The notes under the pieces: model-generated
What the model was told of the DNA's origin: nothing
Databases searched by the model: none
What the model saw: only the letters and a program-made list of their open reading frames with translations
Assembly: GCF_009497895.1 (NCBI RefSeq)
Contig: NZ_CP033116.1
Span: 2,542,001 to 2,606,000, forward strand
From: Halopseudomonas pelagia
GTDB taxonomy: Bacteria > Pseudomonadota > Gammaproteobacteria > Pseudomonadales > Pseudomonadaceae
Reading direction: 5' to 3'
DNA length: 64,000 nucleotides
Program-made: the position numbers and the translations under genes
Part shown: one piece after another, positions 26,529 to 35,875 of the stretch
Numbering within the stretch: the first letter of the stretch is position 1
How the letters are laid out: every line of letters starts with the position of its first letter

Positions 26529-28049
26529 ATGATTTATGCAAATCCCGGAGCGGAAGGCTCCGTCGTTTCGTTCAAGGAACGTTACGGCAACTTCATCAAC
26601 GGCGAGTTCGTCGCGCCGGTCAAAGGGCAGTACTTCAGCAATATTTCCCCCGTCACCGGCGACGCGGTCTGTGAAATTCCCCGGTCCGGCGCTGAAGATA
26701 TCGAGAAAGCACTGGACGCAGCCCACGCCGCCAGGGCCGCCTGGGGCAAAACCTCCGTGCAGGAGCGGGGCAATATCCTGCTGCAGATCGCTGACCGCAT
26801 CGAACAGAACCTGGAAAAGCTCGCCGTTACCGAAACCTGGGATAACGGCAAAGCCGTGCGTGAAACGCTGAATGCCGACATTCCGCTGGCGGCCGATCAC
26901 TTCCGCTACTTTGCCGGTTGTATTCGTGCTCAGGAAGGCACGCTGGCGGAGATTGACGAGTTCACCACCGCCTATCATTTCCATGAACCGCTGGGCGTCG
27001 TGGGCCAGATTATTCCCTGGAACTTCCCGCTACTGATGGCCGCCTGGAAGCTGGCGCCGGCGCTGGCGGCCGGAAATTGCGTGGTACTCAAACCGGCTGA
27101 ACAGACACCGCTGGGCATCCTGGTGCTGATGGAGATCATTGGTGATCTGTTGCCACCCGGTGTACTCAACGTGGTCAATGGCTACGGCCGTGAAGCCGGT
27201 GAAGCACTGGCCACCAGCAAGCGCATCGCCAAGATCGCCTTCACCGGCTCAACCCCGGTCGGCCGGCACATCATGCATGCCGCTGCGGAAAACATTATCC
27301 CCTCTACCGTAGAGCTCGGCGGCAAGTCGCCGAACATCTTCTTTGCCGACATCATGCAAGCTGAAGAAGCTTTTATCAGCAAAGCCGTCGAAGGCCTGGT
27401 GCTGGCGTTTTTCAACCAGGGCGAAGTCTGCACCTGCCCATCGCGGGCGTTGATCCAGGACAGCATGTACGACGACTTTATCGCCATGGCGATCAAACGC
27501 ACGCAAAGCATCACACGCGGCAACCCGCTGGATACCGACACCATGGTCGGCGCGCAGGCCTCCGAGCAGCAGTTCGACAAGATTCTGTCCTATATGGAAA
27601 TCGCCCGGCAGGAAGGTGCAGAGTTTCTGATTGGCGGCAGTGCAGAGCAACTGGAAGGCAATATGAACAAAGGCTTTTACATCCAGCCGACCCTGCTCAA
27701 GGGCAACAACCAGATGCGCATCTTTCAGGAGGAAATCTTTGGCCCGGTGGTCAGCGTCACCACCTTCAAGGATGAAGAAGAAGCACTGGCCATCGCCAAT
27801 GACAGCCAGTTCGGCTTGGGTGCAGGGCTGTGGACGCGCGACACCAACCGCGCTTACCGCATGGGTAGGGCGATCCAGGCAGGCCGGGTGTGGACCAACT
27901 GCTATCACCTGTATCCAGCTCACGCCGCTTTCGGTGGTTACAAGCAATCCGGGGTAGGGCGGGAAACGCACAAGATGATCCTCGACAGCTACCAACAGAC
28001 CAAAAACCTGCTGGTCAGCTACGACGTGAATCCGCTGGGGTTTTTCTAG
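26529..28049 (+). CDS. exaC: Aldehyde dehydrogenase, ExaC/AldB type
   Basis: 506 residues, the length of Pseudomonas ExaC. NAD-binding and catalytic blocks are intact: [29 protein letters not shown], the general-base Glu in [14 protein letters not shown], and the nucleophile Cys in [11 protein letters not shown]. It oxidises acetaldehyde or related short aldehydes to acids with NAD+. GAGGG lies eight bases before ATG 26529. A hairpin (CCGGCAGTG / CACTGCCGG) follows the gene. The symbol is by similarity; no alcohol dehydrogenase genes are near. Confidence 0.88.
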   Translation: MIYANPGAEGSVVSFKERYGNFINGEFVAPVKGQYFSNISPVTGDAVCEIPRSGAEDIEKALDAAHAARAAWGKTSVQERGNILLQIADRIEQNLEKLAVTETWDNGKAVRETLNADIPLAADHFRYFAGCIRAQEGTLAEIDEFTTAYHFHEPLGVVGQIIPWNFPLLMAAWKLAPALAAGNCVVLKPAEQTPLGILVLMEIIGDLLPPGVLNVVNGYGREAGEALATSKRIAKIAFTGSTPVGRHIMHAAAENIIPSTVELGGKSPNIFFADIMQAEEAFISKAVEGLVLAFFNQGEVCTCPSRALIQDSMYDDFIAMAIKRTQSITRGNPLDTDTMVGAQASEQQFDKILSYMEIARQEGAEFLIGGSAEQLEGNMNKGFYIQPTLLKGNNQMRIFQEEIFGPVVSVTTFKDEEEALAIANDSQFGLGAGLWTRDTNRAYRMGRAIQAGRVWTNCYHLYPAHAAFGGYKQSGVGRETHKMILDSYQQTKNLLVSYDVNPLGFF

Positions 28050-28056
28050 CCGCTGG

Positions 28057-28086
28057 CCGGCAGTGGCTCTGATTAGTCACTGCCGG
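28057..28086. terminator. Hairpin between convergent exaC and sulP genes
   Basis: CCGGCAGTG and CACTGCCGG make a 9-bp perfect stem with a 12-nt loop between two converging genes. No T-run follows, so it may be a weak or factor-assisted terminator. Confidence 0.5.
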
Positions 28087-28110
28087 TCGAGGTGGGTGTG
28101 CCAGATACCT

Positions 28111-29886
28111 TCAGTTACCAGGTCGCGGGCAGTTTTCATCCGTTTTTCTGGGAGCTGGTGGTTGGTGGGGCTGGCGCACGGAGGGGGCAAGGGTATTCAT
28201 CGCTTCGTACTGGCTGATAAAAACCTGCCCGCCGAAGTGGTCAAGGAAACTGGAACGGCGCAAACGGTCCATTACCGGCCCCTTGACCTCAGATAGATGC
28301 AACTGCACGCCGGCCGTGTGCAGGCGCTCAACGATGGTCTCCAGCGAATCCAGCGCACTGGCATCAATCAGGTTGACCCCCGAACACATCAGGACCAGAT
28401 GACGAACTTGCGGACGCCTGGCAATAAGATCGCCAATCCGGTCTTCAAGGTAGCGGGCATTGGGGAAATACAGACTCTCATCGACCCGTAGGGACAACAC
28501 GCTGGGCGACTCGATAACCGCAAAACGTTCGACATTGCGAAAATGCTCGGTGCCTGGCACCTGGCCAACCACCGCCATGTGCGGCTGGCTAGTGCGCCAC
28601 AGGAACAACAATAGGGAAAGACCAACACCGATCAGGATCCCGGCTTCGACGCCAATCAGCAATACGCCGAGCAGGGTAGCCAATTGCGCCGCACCATCCT
28701 GAGGTGAGTAGCGCCATGTACGGCCCAGTGATCTGAAGTCAACCAGGCTGAGCACAGCAACAATGATGGTAGCGGCCAGCACGGCATGCGGCAGATTGTG
28801 CAGTAGCGGGGTCAACAACAGCACGCTCAAAGCGATACCAGCGGCGGTAAAAACCCCGGCCATGGGCGTCTGCGCGCCGGCATCATAGTTGACTACTGAG
28901 CGAGCAAAGCCGCCAGTGACCGGAAATCCGCCGCTGAAGGCTGCGCCGAGATTAGCGGTGCCGAGGCCGAGCAATTCGTTATCCGGTTCGATGCGCTGGC
29001 GGCGTTTGGCAGCCAGGGTCTGGCCAACGGACACCGACTCAACAAAACCCACCAGACTGATCAGCAGTGCGGCGGGTAATAGTTGCACCATCAGATCCAG
29101 GTCCCACGTGGGTAATGTCAGCCCAGGCAAACCCTGTGGAATGACACCGACCACCTGGACCCCAACCTTGTCCAGCTGCAATAACGTGACCGCCGCTATC
29201 GCAACGATAATGGCCAATACCGGTCCCGCCTTCGCCAGGTTGCCAGCCATTTGTGCGGACAGCCCCGCATGTTGCAGCGCAGGTTTTAGCCGTGCCCGCG
29301 CCCACCACAACCAGGCCAGGCTAAGCAGCCCGATCAACAGCGTAGGCCAATGCGTGGCGGCCAGCGACTGCCATAGCCGCGGCACAATCTGCACCAGGCT
29401 CTGGCCAGAAGCAGAAACACCCAGCAGATGCTTGAGCTGTCCGATGGCGATAAGAATGCCGGAGGCGCTGATAAAACCAGACACCACCGGATGGCTGAGA
29501 AAGTTGGCAAGAAAGCCCAGCCGCAAAAAGGCCATGCCACTGAGTAGCAGACCGGAGAGCAGGGCCAGGAGCATGGCCGCACCGATGTAGGCTTCGCTGC
29601 CGGCTGGAAACAGCGGCGCGAGGGCTGCAGCCGTCATCAGAGAAACCACCGCCACCGGGCCCACTGCCAGCGTGCGGCTGGAACCGAATACGGCGTAAGC
29701 CAGCAGCGGCAGTATGCTCGCGTACAGCCCCATGACCGGCGGCAGACCAGCCAGCATCGCGTAGGCCAGGCTCTGCGGTATCAGCATCAGCGTTACGATG
29801 AGTGCTGCCATCGCGTCCTGCGTCGCTTTATTACGGTTGTAATCCCGGCCCCAACCGATGCAGGGCAGCCAGCGGGCCCATTTCAC
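28111..29886 (-). CDS. SulP-family anion transporter with STAS domain
   Basis: 591 residues. The N-terminal 400 hold 10-14 membrane segments of the SLC26/SulP fold (LAYAMLAGLPPVMGLYASIL, then FGSSRTLAVGPVA). The last 130 are a cytoplasmic STAS domain (LSLRVDESLYFPNARYL and GVNLIDASALDSLETI). SulP proteins carry sulfate, bicarbonate or other anions. Its GTG start overlaps the stop of the sulfide-oxidising flavoprotein gene by four bases, so it belongs to the persulfide operon and most likely exports sulfite, thiosulfate or sulfate made there. Confidence 0.88.
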   Translation of the reverse strand: MKWARWLPCIGWGRDYNRNKATQDAMAALIVTLMLIPQSLAYAMLAGLPPVMGLYASILPLLAYAVFGSSRTLAVGPVAVVSLMTAAALAPLFPAGSEAYIGAAMLLALLSGLLLSGMAFLRLGFLANFLSHPVVSGFISASGILIAIGQLKHLLGVSASGQSLVQIVPRLWQSLAATHWPTLLIGLLSLAWLWWARARLKPALQHAGLSAQMAGNLAKAGPVLAIIVAIAAVTLLQLDKVGVQVVGVIPQGLPGLTLPTWDLDLMVQLLPAALLISLVGFVESVSVGQTLAAKRRQRIEPDNELLGLGTANLGAAFSGGFPVTGGFARSVVNYDAGAQTPMAGVFTAAGIALSVLLLTPLLHNLPHAVLAATIIVAVLSLVDFRSLGRTWRYSPQDGAAQLATLLGVLLIGVEAGILIGVGLSLLLFLWRTSQPHMAVVGQVPGTEHFRNVERFAVIESPSVLSLRVDESLYFPNARYLEDRIGDLIARRPQVRHLVLMCSGVNLIDASALDSLETIVERLHTAGVQLHLSEVKGPVMDRLRRSSFLDHFGGQVFISQYEAMNTLAPSVRQPHQPPAPRKTDENCPRPGN

Positions 29887-31625
29887 TTAGCCTGTTCCTT
29901 GCCAAAGTCGCAGGCCGCCGGGGCTTCAACTGCTACGGGCTCATGGGGCAGGCGCACGGGTTTGGCCAGCCATTCACGGCCACGCAGCATCATGTCGAAG
30001 TAGATAGTAGGCATCATCTTCACTTTCAGGTCCCAGGCCAGGCGACGAGGAACGGTCGGATCGAGAGGAAAGGTCGGCAGCAGCTTGCCACCGTAGCCAA
30101 ACTCGGCCAGCACCACCTTGCCGCGCTCTACAGTCAGCGGGCATGAGCCATAGCCATCATAAAGCGCCCGTGGCCCTTTGCCGGCCAGGACGGCAAGCAC
30201 ATTCTCAGCGACTACCGGAGCCTGCTTGCGCACTGCAGCGGCGGTTTTCGCATTGGGTGCGGCGCACACATCACCCAGGCTGAAGATATTGCCGTAGTGT
30301 GGATGGCGCAGGGTTTCGTGGTCGGCATCAACCCAGCCATCAGCGTTGGCCAGTGGGCTCTGGCGGATAAAATCCGGCGCGCGCTGGTGGGGCACCACAT
30401 GCAGAAAGTCGAATGATTTCTCGATAACCTGTGTGTTTCCCGCCGCATCAACCTGGTTGAACCAGGCCTTGTGTGCAGCCCCGTCAACCGCAGTCAAGGT
30501 AGTGCTGAACCCGAGTTGAACGTTGTAGCGTTCAATGTATTTCATCAAGGGCGGCACGAAGGCGGGCACGCCGAACAGCACCGCGCCCGCGGTACAAAAC
30601 TCCACATCAATATCCGGCAGCACGCCTTGCTTTTGCCACCAGTCACAGGAAAGATACATGGCCTTCTGCGGCGCGCCGGCACATTTAATCGGCATGGGTG
30701 GCTGGGTAAACAGCGCGCGGCCCTTACGCAGGCCTTGCACCAGTTGCCAGGTGTAGGGCGCCAACTCGAACTGGTAATTGGAGGTCACGCCGTTTTTGCC
30801 GAGAGTCTCACTGAGACCGTCCACCGCATCCCAGTGCAAGCTCAAGCCCGGGCACACCACCAGGCTGCGATAGCCAACGCGCCCGCCATCCTCCAGTACT
30901 ACAGACTGTTGCTCGGGCTCGAAGCCTGCAACGGCTGCGCGAATCCAGTGTGCGCCATGGGGGATGCAGCGCACCATCGGACGCTCGGTGCGCGCCCGGT
31001 CAAAAACGCCAGCGCCCACCAGCGTCCAGCCGGGTTGATAGTAATGTTGCTCGCGCGGCTCTATTACTGCGACACGCAGGTGCGGTTCACGCTTCAAGAG
31101 GCTGGCAGTGACCGCACAACCGGCTGCGCCGCCGCCCACTACCAGAACGTCGTATCGTTGGGTTGGTGAGGGGCGACTCTGCGGCATCGCCAGCGGATCT
31201 TTTTGCCAGCGCTGTTCCAGCCGCGACGCCAGACTGCTGATGTCATATCCGTTGGCTTGCGCCGTATTCAGAAGCACCACCGGATCAAGGTGGTGCGCTT
31301 CGCTCAGCGCCCAAAGGCTGGTCGACCGCGTACCCGTGCGGCAGAACGCCAGAACCGGACCCCGTGCCTGGCCGAGCAAATCGGTGAAGGCGCTGACATT
31401 GTCCTCGCTTATTTGCCCTGAAAGCACCGGCAGGTAGTAATACTCGAGACCATTGGCCTGCGCTGCAGCCTGTATTTCGGCCGAGCTGGGCTGGCCTTCG
31501 CCCTCATTGTCCGGCCGGTTGTTGATCACACTGCGAAAGCCGGCGGTCGCCAGCGCGCCCATGTCAGCAGGTTGCAGTTGAGCCGACACCGCAAAAAAGG
31601 GGCTCAGGTGTTTCAGGGTGTCCAT
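29883..31625 (-). CDS. Fused DUF442 phosphatase-like / sulfide:quinone reductase-like flavoprotein
   Basis: Residues 1-110 are a DUF442 (TIGR01244) phosphatase- or rhodanese-like domain with the CX5R loop FCRTGTRS. From about residue 158 begins an FAD/NAD(P)-dependent oxidoreductase of the sulfide:quinone reductase type (YDVLVVGGGAAGCAVTASLL; later KTAAAVRKQAPVVAENV). The two-part layout is known from bacterial sulfide-oxidation loci. The flavoprotein should oxidise sulfide to persulfide, passing electrons to quinone, while the CX5R domain may handle sulfane sulfur. ATG 31625 has GAGG eight bases upstream; ATG 31631 is closer. Confidence 0.88.
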   Translation of the reverse strand: MDTLKHLSPFFAVSAQLQPADMGALATAGFRSVINNRPDNEGEGQPSSAEIQAAAQANGLEYYYLPVLSGQISEDNVSAFTDLLGQARGPVLAFCRTGTRSTSLWALSEAHHLDPVVLLNTAQANGYDISSLASRLEQRWQKDPLAMPQSRPSPTQRYDVLVVGGGAAGCAVTASLLKREPHLRVAVIEPREQHYYQPGWTLVGAGVFDRARTERPMVRCIPHGAHWIRAAVAGFEPEQQSVVLEDGGRVGYRSLVVCPGLSLHWDAVDGLSETLGKNGVTSNYQFELAPYTWQLVQGLRKGRALFTQPPMPIKCAGAPQKAMYLSCDWWQKQGVLPDIDVEFCTAGAVLFGVPAFVPPLMKYIERYNVQLGFSTTLTAVDGAAHKAWFNQVDAAGNTQVIEKSFDFLHVVPHQRAPDFIRQSPLANADGWVDADHETLRHPHYGNIFSLGDVCAAPNAKTAAAVRKQAPVVAENVLAVLAGKGPRALYDGYGSCPLTVERGKVVLAEFGYGGKLLPTFPLDPTVPRRLAWDLKVKMMPTIYFDMMLRGREWLAKPVRLPHEPVAVEAPAACDFGKEQAK

Positions 31626-31635
31626 GGTCATTACC

Positions 31636-32499
31636 TCATAGCATGTCGAGGGGGATCTTCAGGTAGCGGGTACCGTTGCCCTCGGCTGGTGGCAGTTGTC
31701 CTGCACGCATGTTGACCTGCACCGACGGCAGGATCAGCGTCGGCATGCCCAGTGTGGCGTCGCGACTGCTGCGCATGGCAACAAAGTCCGACTCGTTGAT
31801 ACCTTCGTGTACATGCACGTTGTGTGCGCGCTCTTCCGCAACGCTGGTCTGAAAGCGATACTCGTCGCGCCCGGGTGCCTTGTAGTCGTGGCACATGAAC
31901 AGGCGGGTATCGTCGGGCAGGGTAAATAGCTTGCGGATTGACTGAAACAGCGTGTGAGCGTCGCCACCGGGGAAGTCACAGCGCGCGGTGCCGTAGTCCG
32001 GCATGAACAGCGTGTCACCTACGAACCCGGCATCGCCGATCAGGTAGGTCATGCACGCCGGAGTATGGCCCGGGGTATGGAGCGCACTGGCCTGGATATT
32101 GCCCACCTGAAAGGTATCGCCATCCTTGAACAGGCGGTCGAACTGACGGCCATCGGTGGCAAACTCGGTACCAGCATTGAACAGTTTGCCAAAGGTGTTC
32201 TGTACCACGGTGATGTTCTCGCCAATTGCCAATTGGCCACCCAGTTCACGCTTAAGATAGGGTGCGGCCGAAAGGTGGTCGGCGTGCACATGGGTTTCCA
32301 GCAACCAGTCCACCTGCAGGTGATTGTCTCTAACAAACTGGATCAGACGATCAGCGCTTGTGTGCGAGGTGCGCCCAGACGCCGGGTCATAGTCCAGTAC
32401 CGAATCAATGATCGCGCAGCGCGCTGTGCTAGGATCCGAAACCACATAGCTATAGGTACTAGTAGCCGAATCGAAAAATTCGTTAACCTTGGGTTGCAT
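31636..32499 (-). CDS. Metallo-beta-lactamase-fold persulfide dioxygenase (Blh/ETHE1-like)
   Basis: 287 residues with the metal motif ETHVHADHLSAAP (residues 68-80), a downstream GHTPACMTY histidine and GDTLFMPDYGTARCDFPGG, the signature of the ETHE1/Blh/CstB branch. These enzymes oxidise glutathione persulfide to sulfite with O2 and one Fe2+. AAAGGAG lies seven bases before the ATG. First gene of the operon, followed by the sulfide:quinone reductase-like gene and SulP. Confidence 0.9.
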   Translation of the reverse strand: MQPKVNEFFDSATSTYSYVVSDPSTARCAIIDSVLDYDPASGRTSHTSADRLIQFVRDNHLQVDWLLETHVHADHLSAAPYLKRELGGQLAIGENITVVQNTFGKLFNAGTEFATDGRQFDRLFKDGDTFQVGNIQASALHTPGHTPACMTYLIGDAGFVGDTLFMPDYGTARCDFPGGDAHTLFQSIRKLFTLPDDTRLFMCHDYKAPGRDEYRFQTSVAEERAHNVHVHEGINESDFVAMRSSRDATLGMPTLILPSVQVNMRAGQLPPAEGNGTRYLKIPLDML

Positions 32500-32517
32500 G
32501 ATGGTGCTCCTTTCTTG

Positions 32518-32533
32518 ATACCCCTAGGGGTAT
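32518..32533. promoter_or_regulatory. Palindromic operator ATACCCCTAGGGGTAT between CsoR-type regulator and persulfide operon
   Basis: A perfect 16-bp palindrome lies 18 bases upstream of the dioxygenase start, next to an AT-rich TATATAAT box. A C-tract and G-tract flanked by AT is the usual architecture for CsoR/CstR-family binding sites, and a gene for such a protein is divergent 90 bases away. Confidence 0.75.
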
Positions 32534-32622
32534 ATAATTAAGAAAGATCGTACCTGTTTTTTTGTTCTATGCTTAGATTATTAAGGAATATAAAATCTAA
32601 GGTTATTCTTCCGCCATAGGCC

Positions 32623-32910
32623 GTGACTGAACTGATGAACGTTAATGAAACGCAAGAATCAAAAAGCCGCGACGCGATACTCAAACGTCTTGCTCGGGTG
32701 GAAGGGCAGGTGCGTGGAATCCAGTCGATGATCCAGCGGGGGGATGAATGCGAGAAAGTGGCGCAACAGTTCAGTGCGGCGCGCAAGGCACTCGACAAGG
32801 CTTACCAGGAAATGCTCGTGTGCTTGGCGGAAGATGCCATCCTCGACCCGAACCAGAGCAATGCCGAAAAGCTGGCGCAGCTGCGCGGCATCTTTACCAA
32901 GTACACCTGA
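32623..32910 (+). CDS. CsoR/FrmR-family transcriptional repressor
   Basis: 95 residues of the all-helical DUF156 family: RLARVEGQVRGIQSMI in helix 1, the first-site Cys43 (GDECEKVAQQFSAAR) and Cys67 (EMLVCLAED). The Cys-His-Cys copper set of CsoR is not complete: nothing at the His position, and Cys67 lies five residues before the place expected for CstR Cys60. It is therefore unlikely to be a classical copper sensor. Position next to persulfide genes suggests a sulfane-sulfur sensor of CstR type with an unusual second Cys. The start may be ATG 32635 rather than GTG 32623. Confidence 0.85.
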   Translation: MTELMNVNETQESKSRDAILKRLARVEGQVRGIQSMIQRGDECEKVAQQFSAARKALDKAYQEMLVCLAEDAILDPNQSNAEKLAQLRGIFTKYT

Positions 32911-32916
32911 GTTACC

Positions 32917-33408
32917 GTGGCCACGCTCAAATACCTCAACGGATACAGCCCCAGCCTGCAACAGCAGGTGCAGGCGCTGATCGACAAGAACCAGCTCGGC
33001 AGTTGGCTGGAACAGCGCTACCCGCCGCAAACCCAACATCTGATCCAGTCCGACGCCGCGCTGTATGAATACACCCAGCGCCTCAAGCAGCAACACATGC
33101 GCAGCAGCGATCCGGTCAGCAAGGTGTTCTTCGACACCCGCATGCACGTCATCGACAACGCTCTGGGCCAGCACCAGTTCGTCAGTCGGGTGCAGGGCAG
33201 CAAGCTCAAGCGCAAGAACGAAATCAAAGTCTCAGCGATCCTGAAAACCCTGCCAGAACCGTTACTGCGCATGGTCGTGGTGCATGAGCTCGCGCATCTG
33301 CGCGAGAAAGAGCACAACAAAAGCTTCTACCAGTTGTGCCAGCATATGGAGGCGGACTATCACCAGTTGGAGCTGGACCTGCGGTTGTTTTTGACCTTGC
33401 GCGGTTAG
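32917..33408 (+). CDS. YgjP-like metallopeptidase-domain protein
   Basis: 163 residues ending in a zinc-peptidase-type motif VVHELAHLREKEHNKSFY, in which HExxH and the later His resemble WLM/DUF45 (YgjP) proteins. The function of the family is unsettled, and no signal peptide is present. It starts six bases after the CsoR-type gene with GTG, so the two are probably co-transcribed. Confidence 0.8.
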   Translation: MATLKYLNGYSPSLQQQVQALIDKNQLGSWLEQRYPPQTQHLIQSDAALYEYTQRLKQQHMRSSDPVSKVFFDTRMHVIDNALGQHQFVSRVQGSKLKRKNEIKVSAILKTLPEPLLRMVVVHELAHLREKEHNKSFYQLCQHMEADYHQLELDLRLFLTLRG

Positions 33409-33423
33409 GGCAGTATTCCTCGG

Positions 33424-33843
33424 TCATTTCAGCGGCTGCACCTTGAACACCGCCTTGGCCGTCGCGCAGAGCTGATCGTTGGAGTAGATATTCGCGTCAG
33501 CAAAGCACAGCGATTTACCAACACGCGACGGCGTCGCACGCACTTCCACCCAATGGCCCACGTGCGCCGTACCCAGAAAATCGATCGTCATGCTCACGGT
33601 CACCAACCCACCGATGTTCTCCAACTGCCTGGCACAACTCAGCCCCATGGCATTATCCGCCAGCGCCGAGAGAAGCCCGCCATGCACAAACCCGCGGCTG
33701 TTCACGTGCGGCGCATCGGCCAGCAAACCCAGGCAGAAGGTGCTCTCAACGCTGGCAGCGTAAATTGGTTCCCAAGGATCGGTCAGGCCGCTTTTGCGGG
33801 TGTGGGGTTTGAAACCGGCGGGTATGGCTTGTGTTGTGTCCAC
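33424..33843 (-). CDS. PaaI-type hotdog thioesterase
   Basis: 139 residues with a hotdog-fold helix HGGLLSALADNAMGLSC and the strand TVSMTIDFLGTAHVGHWVEV, typical of PaaI/YdiI acyl-CoA thioesterases. The GTG start has GGAGAA seven bases before. It converges with the YgjP-like gene. Substrate unknown. Confidence 0.85.
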   Translation of the reverse strand: MDTTQAIPAGFKPHTRKSGLTDPWEPIYAASVESTFCLGLLADAPHVNSRGFVHGGLLSALADNAMGLSCARQLENIGGLVTVSMTIDFLGTAHVGHWVEVRATPSRVGKSLCFADANIYSNDQLCATAKAVFKVQPLK

Positions 33844-34031
33844 GATAGTTCTCCGACTGATAGTTAAATCTATATATAGACCAGTCGTTATAATTTATCG
33901 AGAAATAAGTGCGTGCGAGATGCCATGGAAAGGGCGAGGCCTGAAACAGATCGAGTCTGCTTTGCTCTTTTATCAGCCAGGGTCCACCGAATTACACATT
34001 TCTTTTGACCCGGTAGGGGTAATTTCGTTTA

Positions 34032-34047
34032 CTGTATGTACGTACAG
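34032..34047. promoter_or_regulatory. LexA box of umuDC
   Basis: CTGTATGTACGTACAG fits the LexA consensus CTGT-N8-ACAG as a perfect palindrome, 22 bases before the umuD start at 34069. It indicates SOS induction of umuDC. Confidence 0.9.
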
Positions 34048-34068
34048 TATTTATCAAGGTTACCTGAT

Positions 34069-34506
34069 ATGAACGTCCTCACCAATTTAGGCCCCTTGGG
34101 CAGCTCGCTGATTGAGCTGCCTTTTTTTTCCTCGCGTGTTTCTGCAGGCTTTGCCAGCCCGGCGCTGGACCATATGGAGCAGGCGCTGTCCCTTGATGAA
34201 CTGCTGGATATCGACGCGCCGCACACCTACCTGGTGCGTTCAGCCGGCGACAGCATGGAAGGTGCAGGCATATTTGATGGCGATATTCTGGTGGTCAACC
34301 GCGCCGTTAAAGAGCAGAACGGCAATATCGTGATCGCCGCCATTAACGGCGAAGCGCTGGTAAAGCGCCTGTGCATCCGCGGTGACGAGGTGGTGCTGAG
34401 AGCTGAGAACCCCAAGTATCCGCCGGTATATGTGATGGAAGGCGATGAGCTGCTGATCTGGGGTGTGGTGAAATTCAACATACACGGGCATCTGTGTCAT
34501 GGCTGA
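34069..34506 (+). CDS. umuD: UmuD, Pol V autoproteolytic subunit
   Basis: 145 residues of the S24/LexA-type family. The self-cleavage site is Ala26-Gly27 (RVSAGFASPA), the catalytic pair is Ser62 (AGDSMEGAGI) and Lys99 (ALVKRL). RecA-stimulated cleavage gives UmuD', which joins UmuC as DNA polymerase V for error-prone translesion synthesis. The ATG at 34069 follows the LexA box; an ATG at 34036 lies inside the box. It overlaps umuC by eight bases. Confidence 0.93.
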   Translation: MNVLTNLGPLGSSLIELPFFSSRVSAGFASPALDHMEQALSLDELLDIDAPHTYLVRSAGDSMEGAGIFDGDILVVNRAVKEQNGNIVIAAINGEALVKRLCIRGDEVVLRAENPKYPPVYVMEGDELLIWGVVKFNIHGHLCHG

Positions 34507-35770
34507 CCCGGTGTTTGCGTTGATCGACTGCAACTCTTTTTATGCCAGCTGCGAGCGGGTGTTCCGGCCTGATCTGGCGCGCACGCCCATTGTGGTGCTG
34601 AGCAACAACGACGGCTGCGTCATCGCTCGCTCTGCCGATGCCAAACCTTTCGTCAAAATGGGTGCGCCTTACCATCAGGTGCATGAAGTACTGAGGCAGC
34701 ACGGCATCCTCGCCTTCAGCAGTAATTATTCGTTGTACGGTGATATCAGCGAGCGCGTCATGACCGTGATCGAAAGCCTGGTACCGGGCCTGGAGGTGTA
34801 CTCAATTGACGAAGCCTTCGCCGATATGAACGGCATCCAGGACCGGGACCAGCTAGGCCGCCAGATAAGAGCCACCGTGCTGAAAACCACCGGCATACCC
34901 ACCTGTGTCGGCATAGCCCAGACCAAAACATTGGCCAAGCTGGCGAACCACGCGGCCAAACGTTGGCAGAAGCATTACGGCGGGGTGATGGATATCTGCG
35001 ATCCGGAGCGTCGAGACAAGGTGCTGAAGGCGGTCAAGGTCAATGAAGTATGGGGAGTAGGCCGGCGGATGAATGAACACCTCACCAACATGGGCATAAA
35101 AACCGCGTGGGATCTGGCCCAGGCAGACGCCTGGACCCTGCGCCAGAAGTTCAGCATCGTAGTGGAAAAGACCGCCCGCGAACTGCGCGGCGTATCCTGC
35201 CTGGCGCTGGAAGAAGCGGCCGCGGCCAAGCAGGAAATCTGCAGCAGCCGCTCATTCGGTCACCGCCTGAAAGACATAGAGCCGATTCGCGAGGCGGTGG
35301 CCACTTACGCATCCCGCGCATGCGAGAAACTAAGGGCGCAAGGCTCGCTGTGCAAAAAGGTCCGGGTCGCCATCCGCACCGGCATGTTCAACCCCACCGA
35401 AGCCAAATTTGCCAAAGGCATAGTCTGCGAACTGCCATACCCCACGGACGATACCCGCTTGATTATCCGCGCCGCGCTACAAGGGTTGGAAGCCGTGTTC
35501 AGGGAAGGGCACGCTTATGCCAAGGCGGAAGTGATGCTGCTGGATCTGCGCCAACAGGGCGAGTTCACCGATGACCTGTTCGCAGAGACTCAGCCCGTCG
35601 CCGCTGAAAAAGTCATGAGCGTGCTGGACAGCATCAACAACCGCTGGGGCAGGGGCACCATGCGCCCCGCCCGGGTGCCGGTCACGCCCGAATGGGGCAT
35701 GAAGCAGGAACTGAAAAGCCCGAACTACACCACCCGCTGGGATCAGTTGTGGACGGCGCGGTGTAAATGA
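34499..35770 (+). CDS. umuC: UmuC, Y-family DNA polymerase V catalytic subunit
   Basis: 423 residues, full length. The Y-family palm is clear: FALIDCNSFYASCERVF with the first metal-binding Asp, and VYSIDEAFADM with the second acidic pair. The little-finger domain follows (KQEICSSRSFGHRL) and the DUF4113 tail (WGMKQELKSP to the end). A nearly identical 3' fragment lies at 18026-18346. With umuD it makes an SOS-induced lesion-bypass operon; umuDC operons are frequent on mobile DNA. Confidence 0.95.
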   Translation: MADPVFALIDCNSFYASCERVFRPDLARTPIVVLSNNDGCVIARSADAKPFVKMGAPYHQVHEVLRQHGILAFSSNYSLYGDISERVMTVIESLVPGLEVYSIDEAFADMNGIQDRDQLGRQIRATVLKTTGIPTCVGIAQTKTLAKLANHAAKRWQKHYGGVMDICDPERRDKVLKAVKVNEVWGVGRRMNEHLTNMGIKTAWDLAQADAWTLRQKFSIVVEKTARELRGVSCLALEEAAAAKQEICSSRSFGHRLKDIEPIREAVATYASRACEKLRAQGSLCKKVRVAIRTGMFNPTEAKFAKGIVCELPYPTDDTRLIIRAALQGLEAVFREGHAYAKAEVMLLDLRQQGEFTDDLFAETQPVAAEKVMSVLDSINNRWGRGTMRPARVPVTPEWGMKQELKSPNYTTRWDQLWTARCK

Positions 35771-35774
35771 AGGC

Positions 35775-35800
35775 TTAGGTTGCTCCTTAAGGAAACCTAA
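35775..35800. terminator. Inverted repeat after umuC
   Basis: TTAGGTTgCTCCTTAAGGAaACCTAA is an almost perfect palindrome directly after umuC. It may end the umuDC transcript or serve as a regulator site for the Fic gene; no T-run follows. Confidence 0.4.
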
Positions 35801-35875
35801 AATAACTCAGCACTTTATTTTATTTATCTGTTTAAGTTAAATTAACGACGACCGTTATTTTAACCTGGAGCAAGC

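Noticed and set aside
32623..32910. Copper-responsive CsoR call
   Set aside because: The Cys-His-Cys ligand set is incomplete and neighbours are persulfide genes, with no copper ATPase or chaperone nearby.
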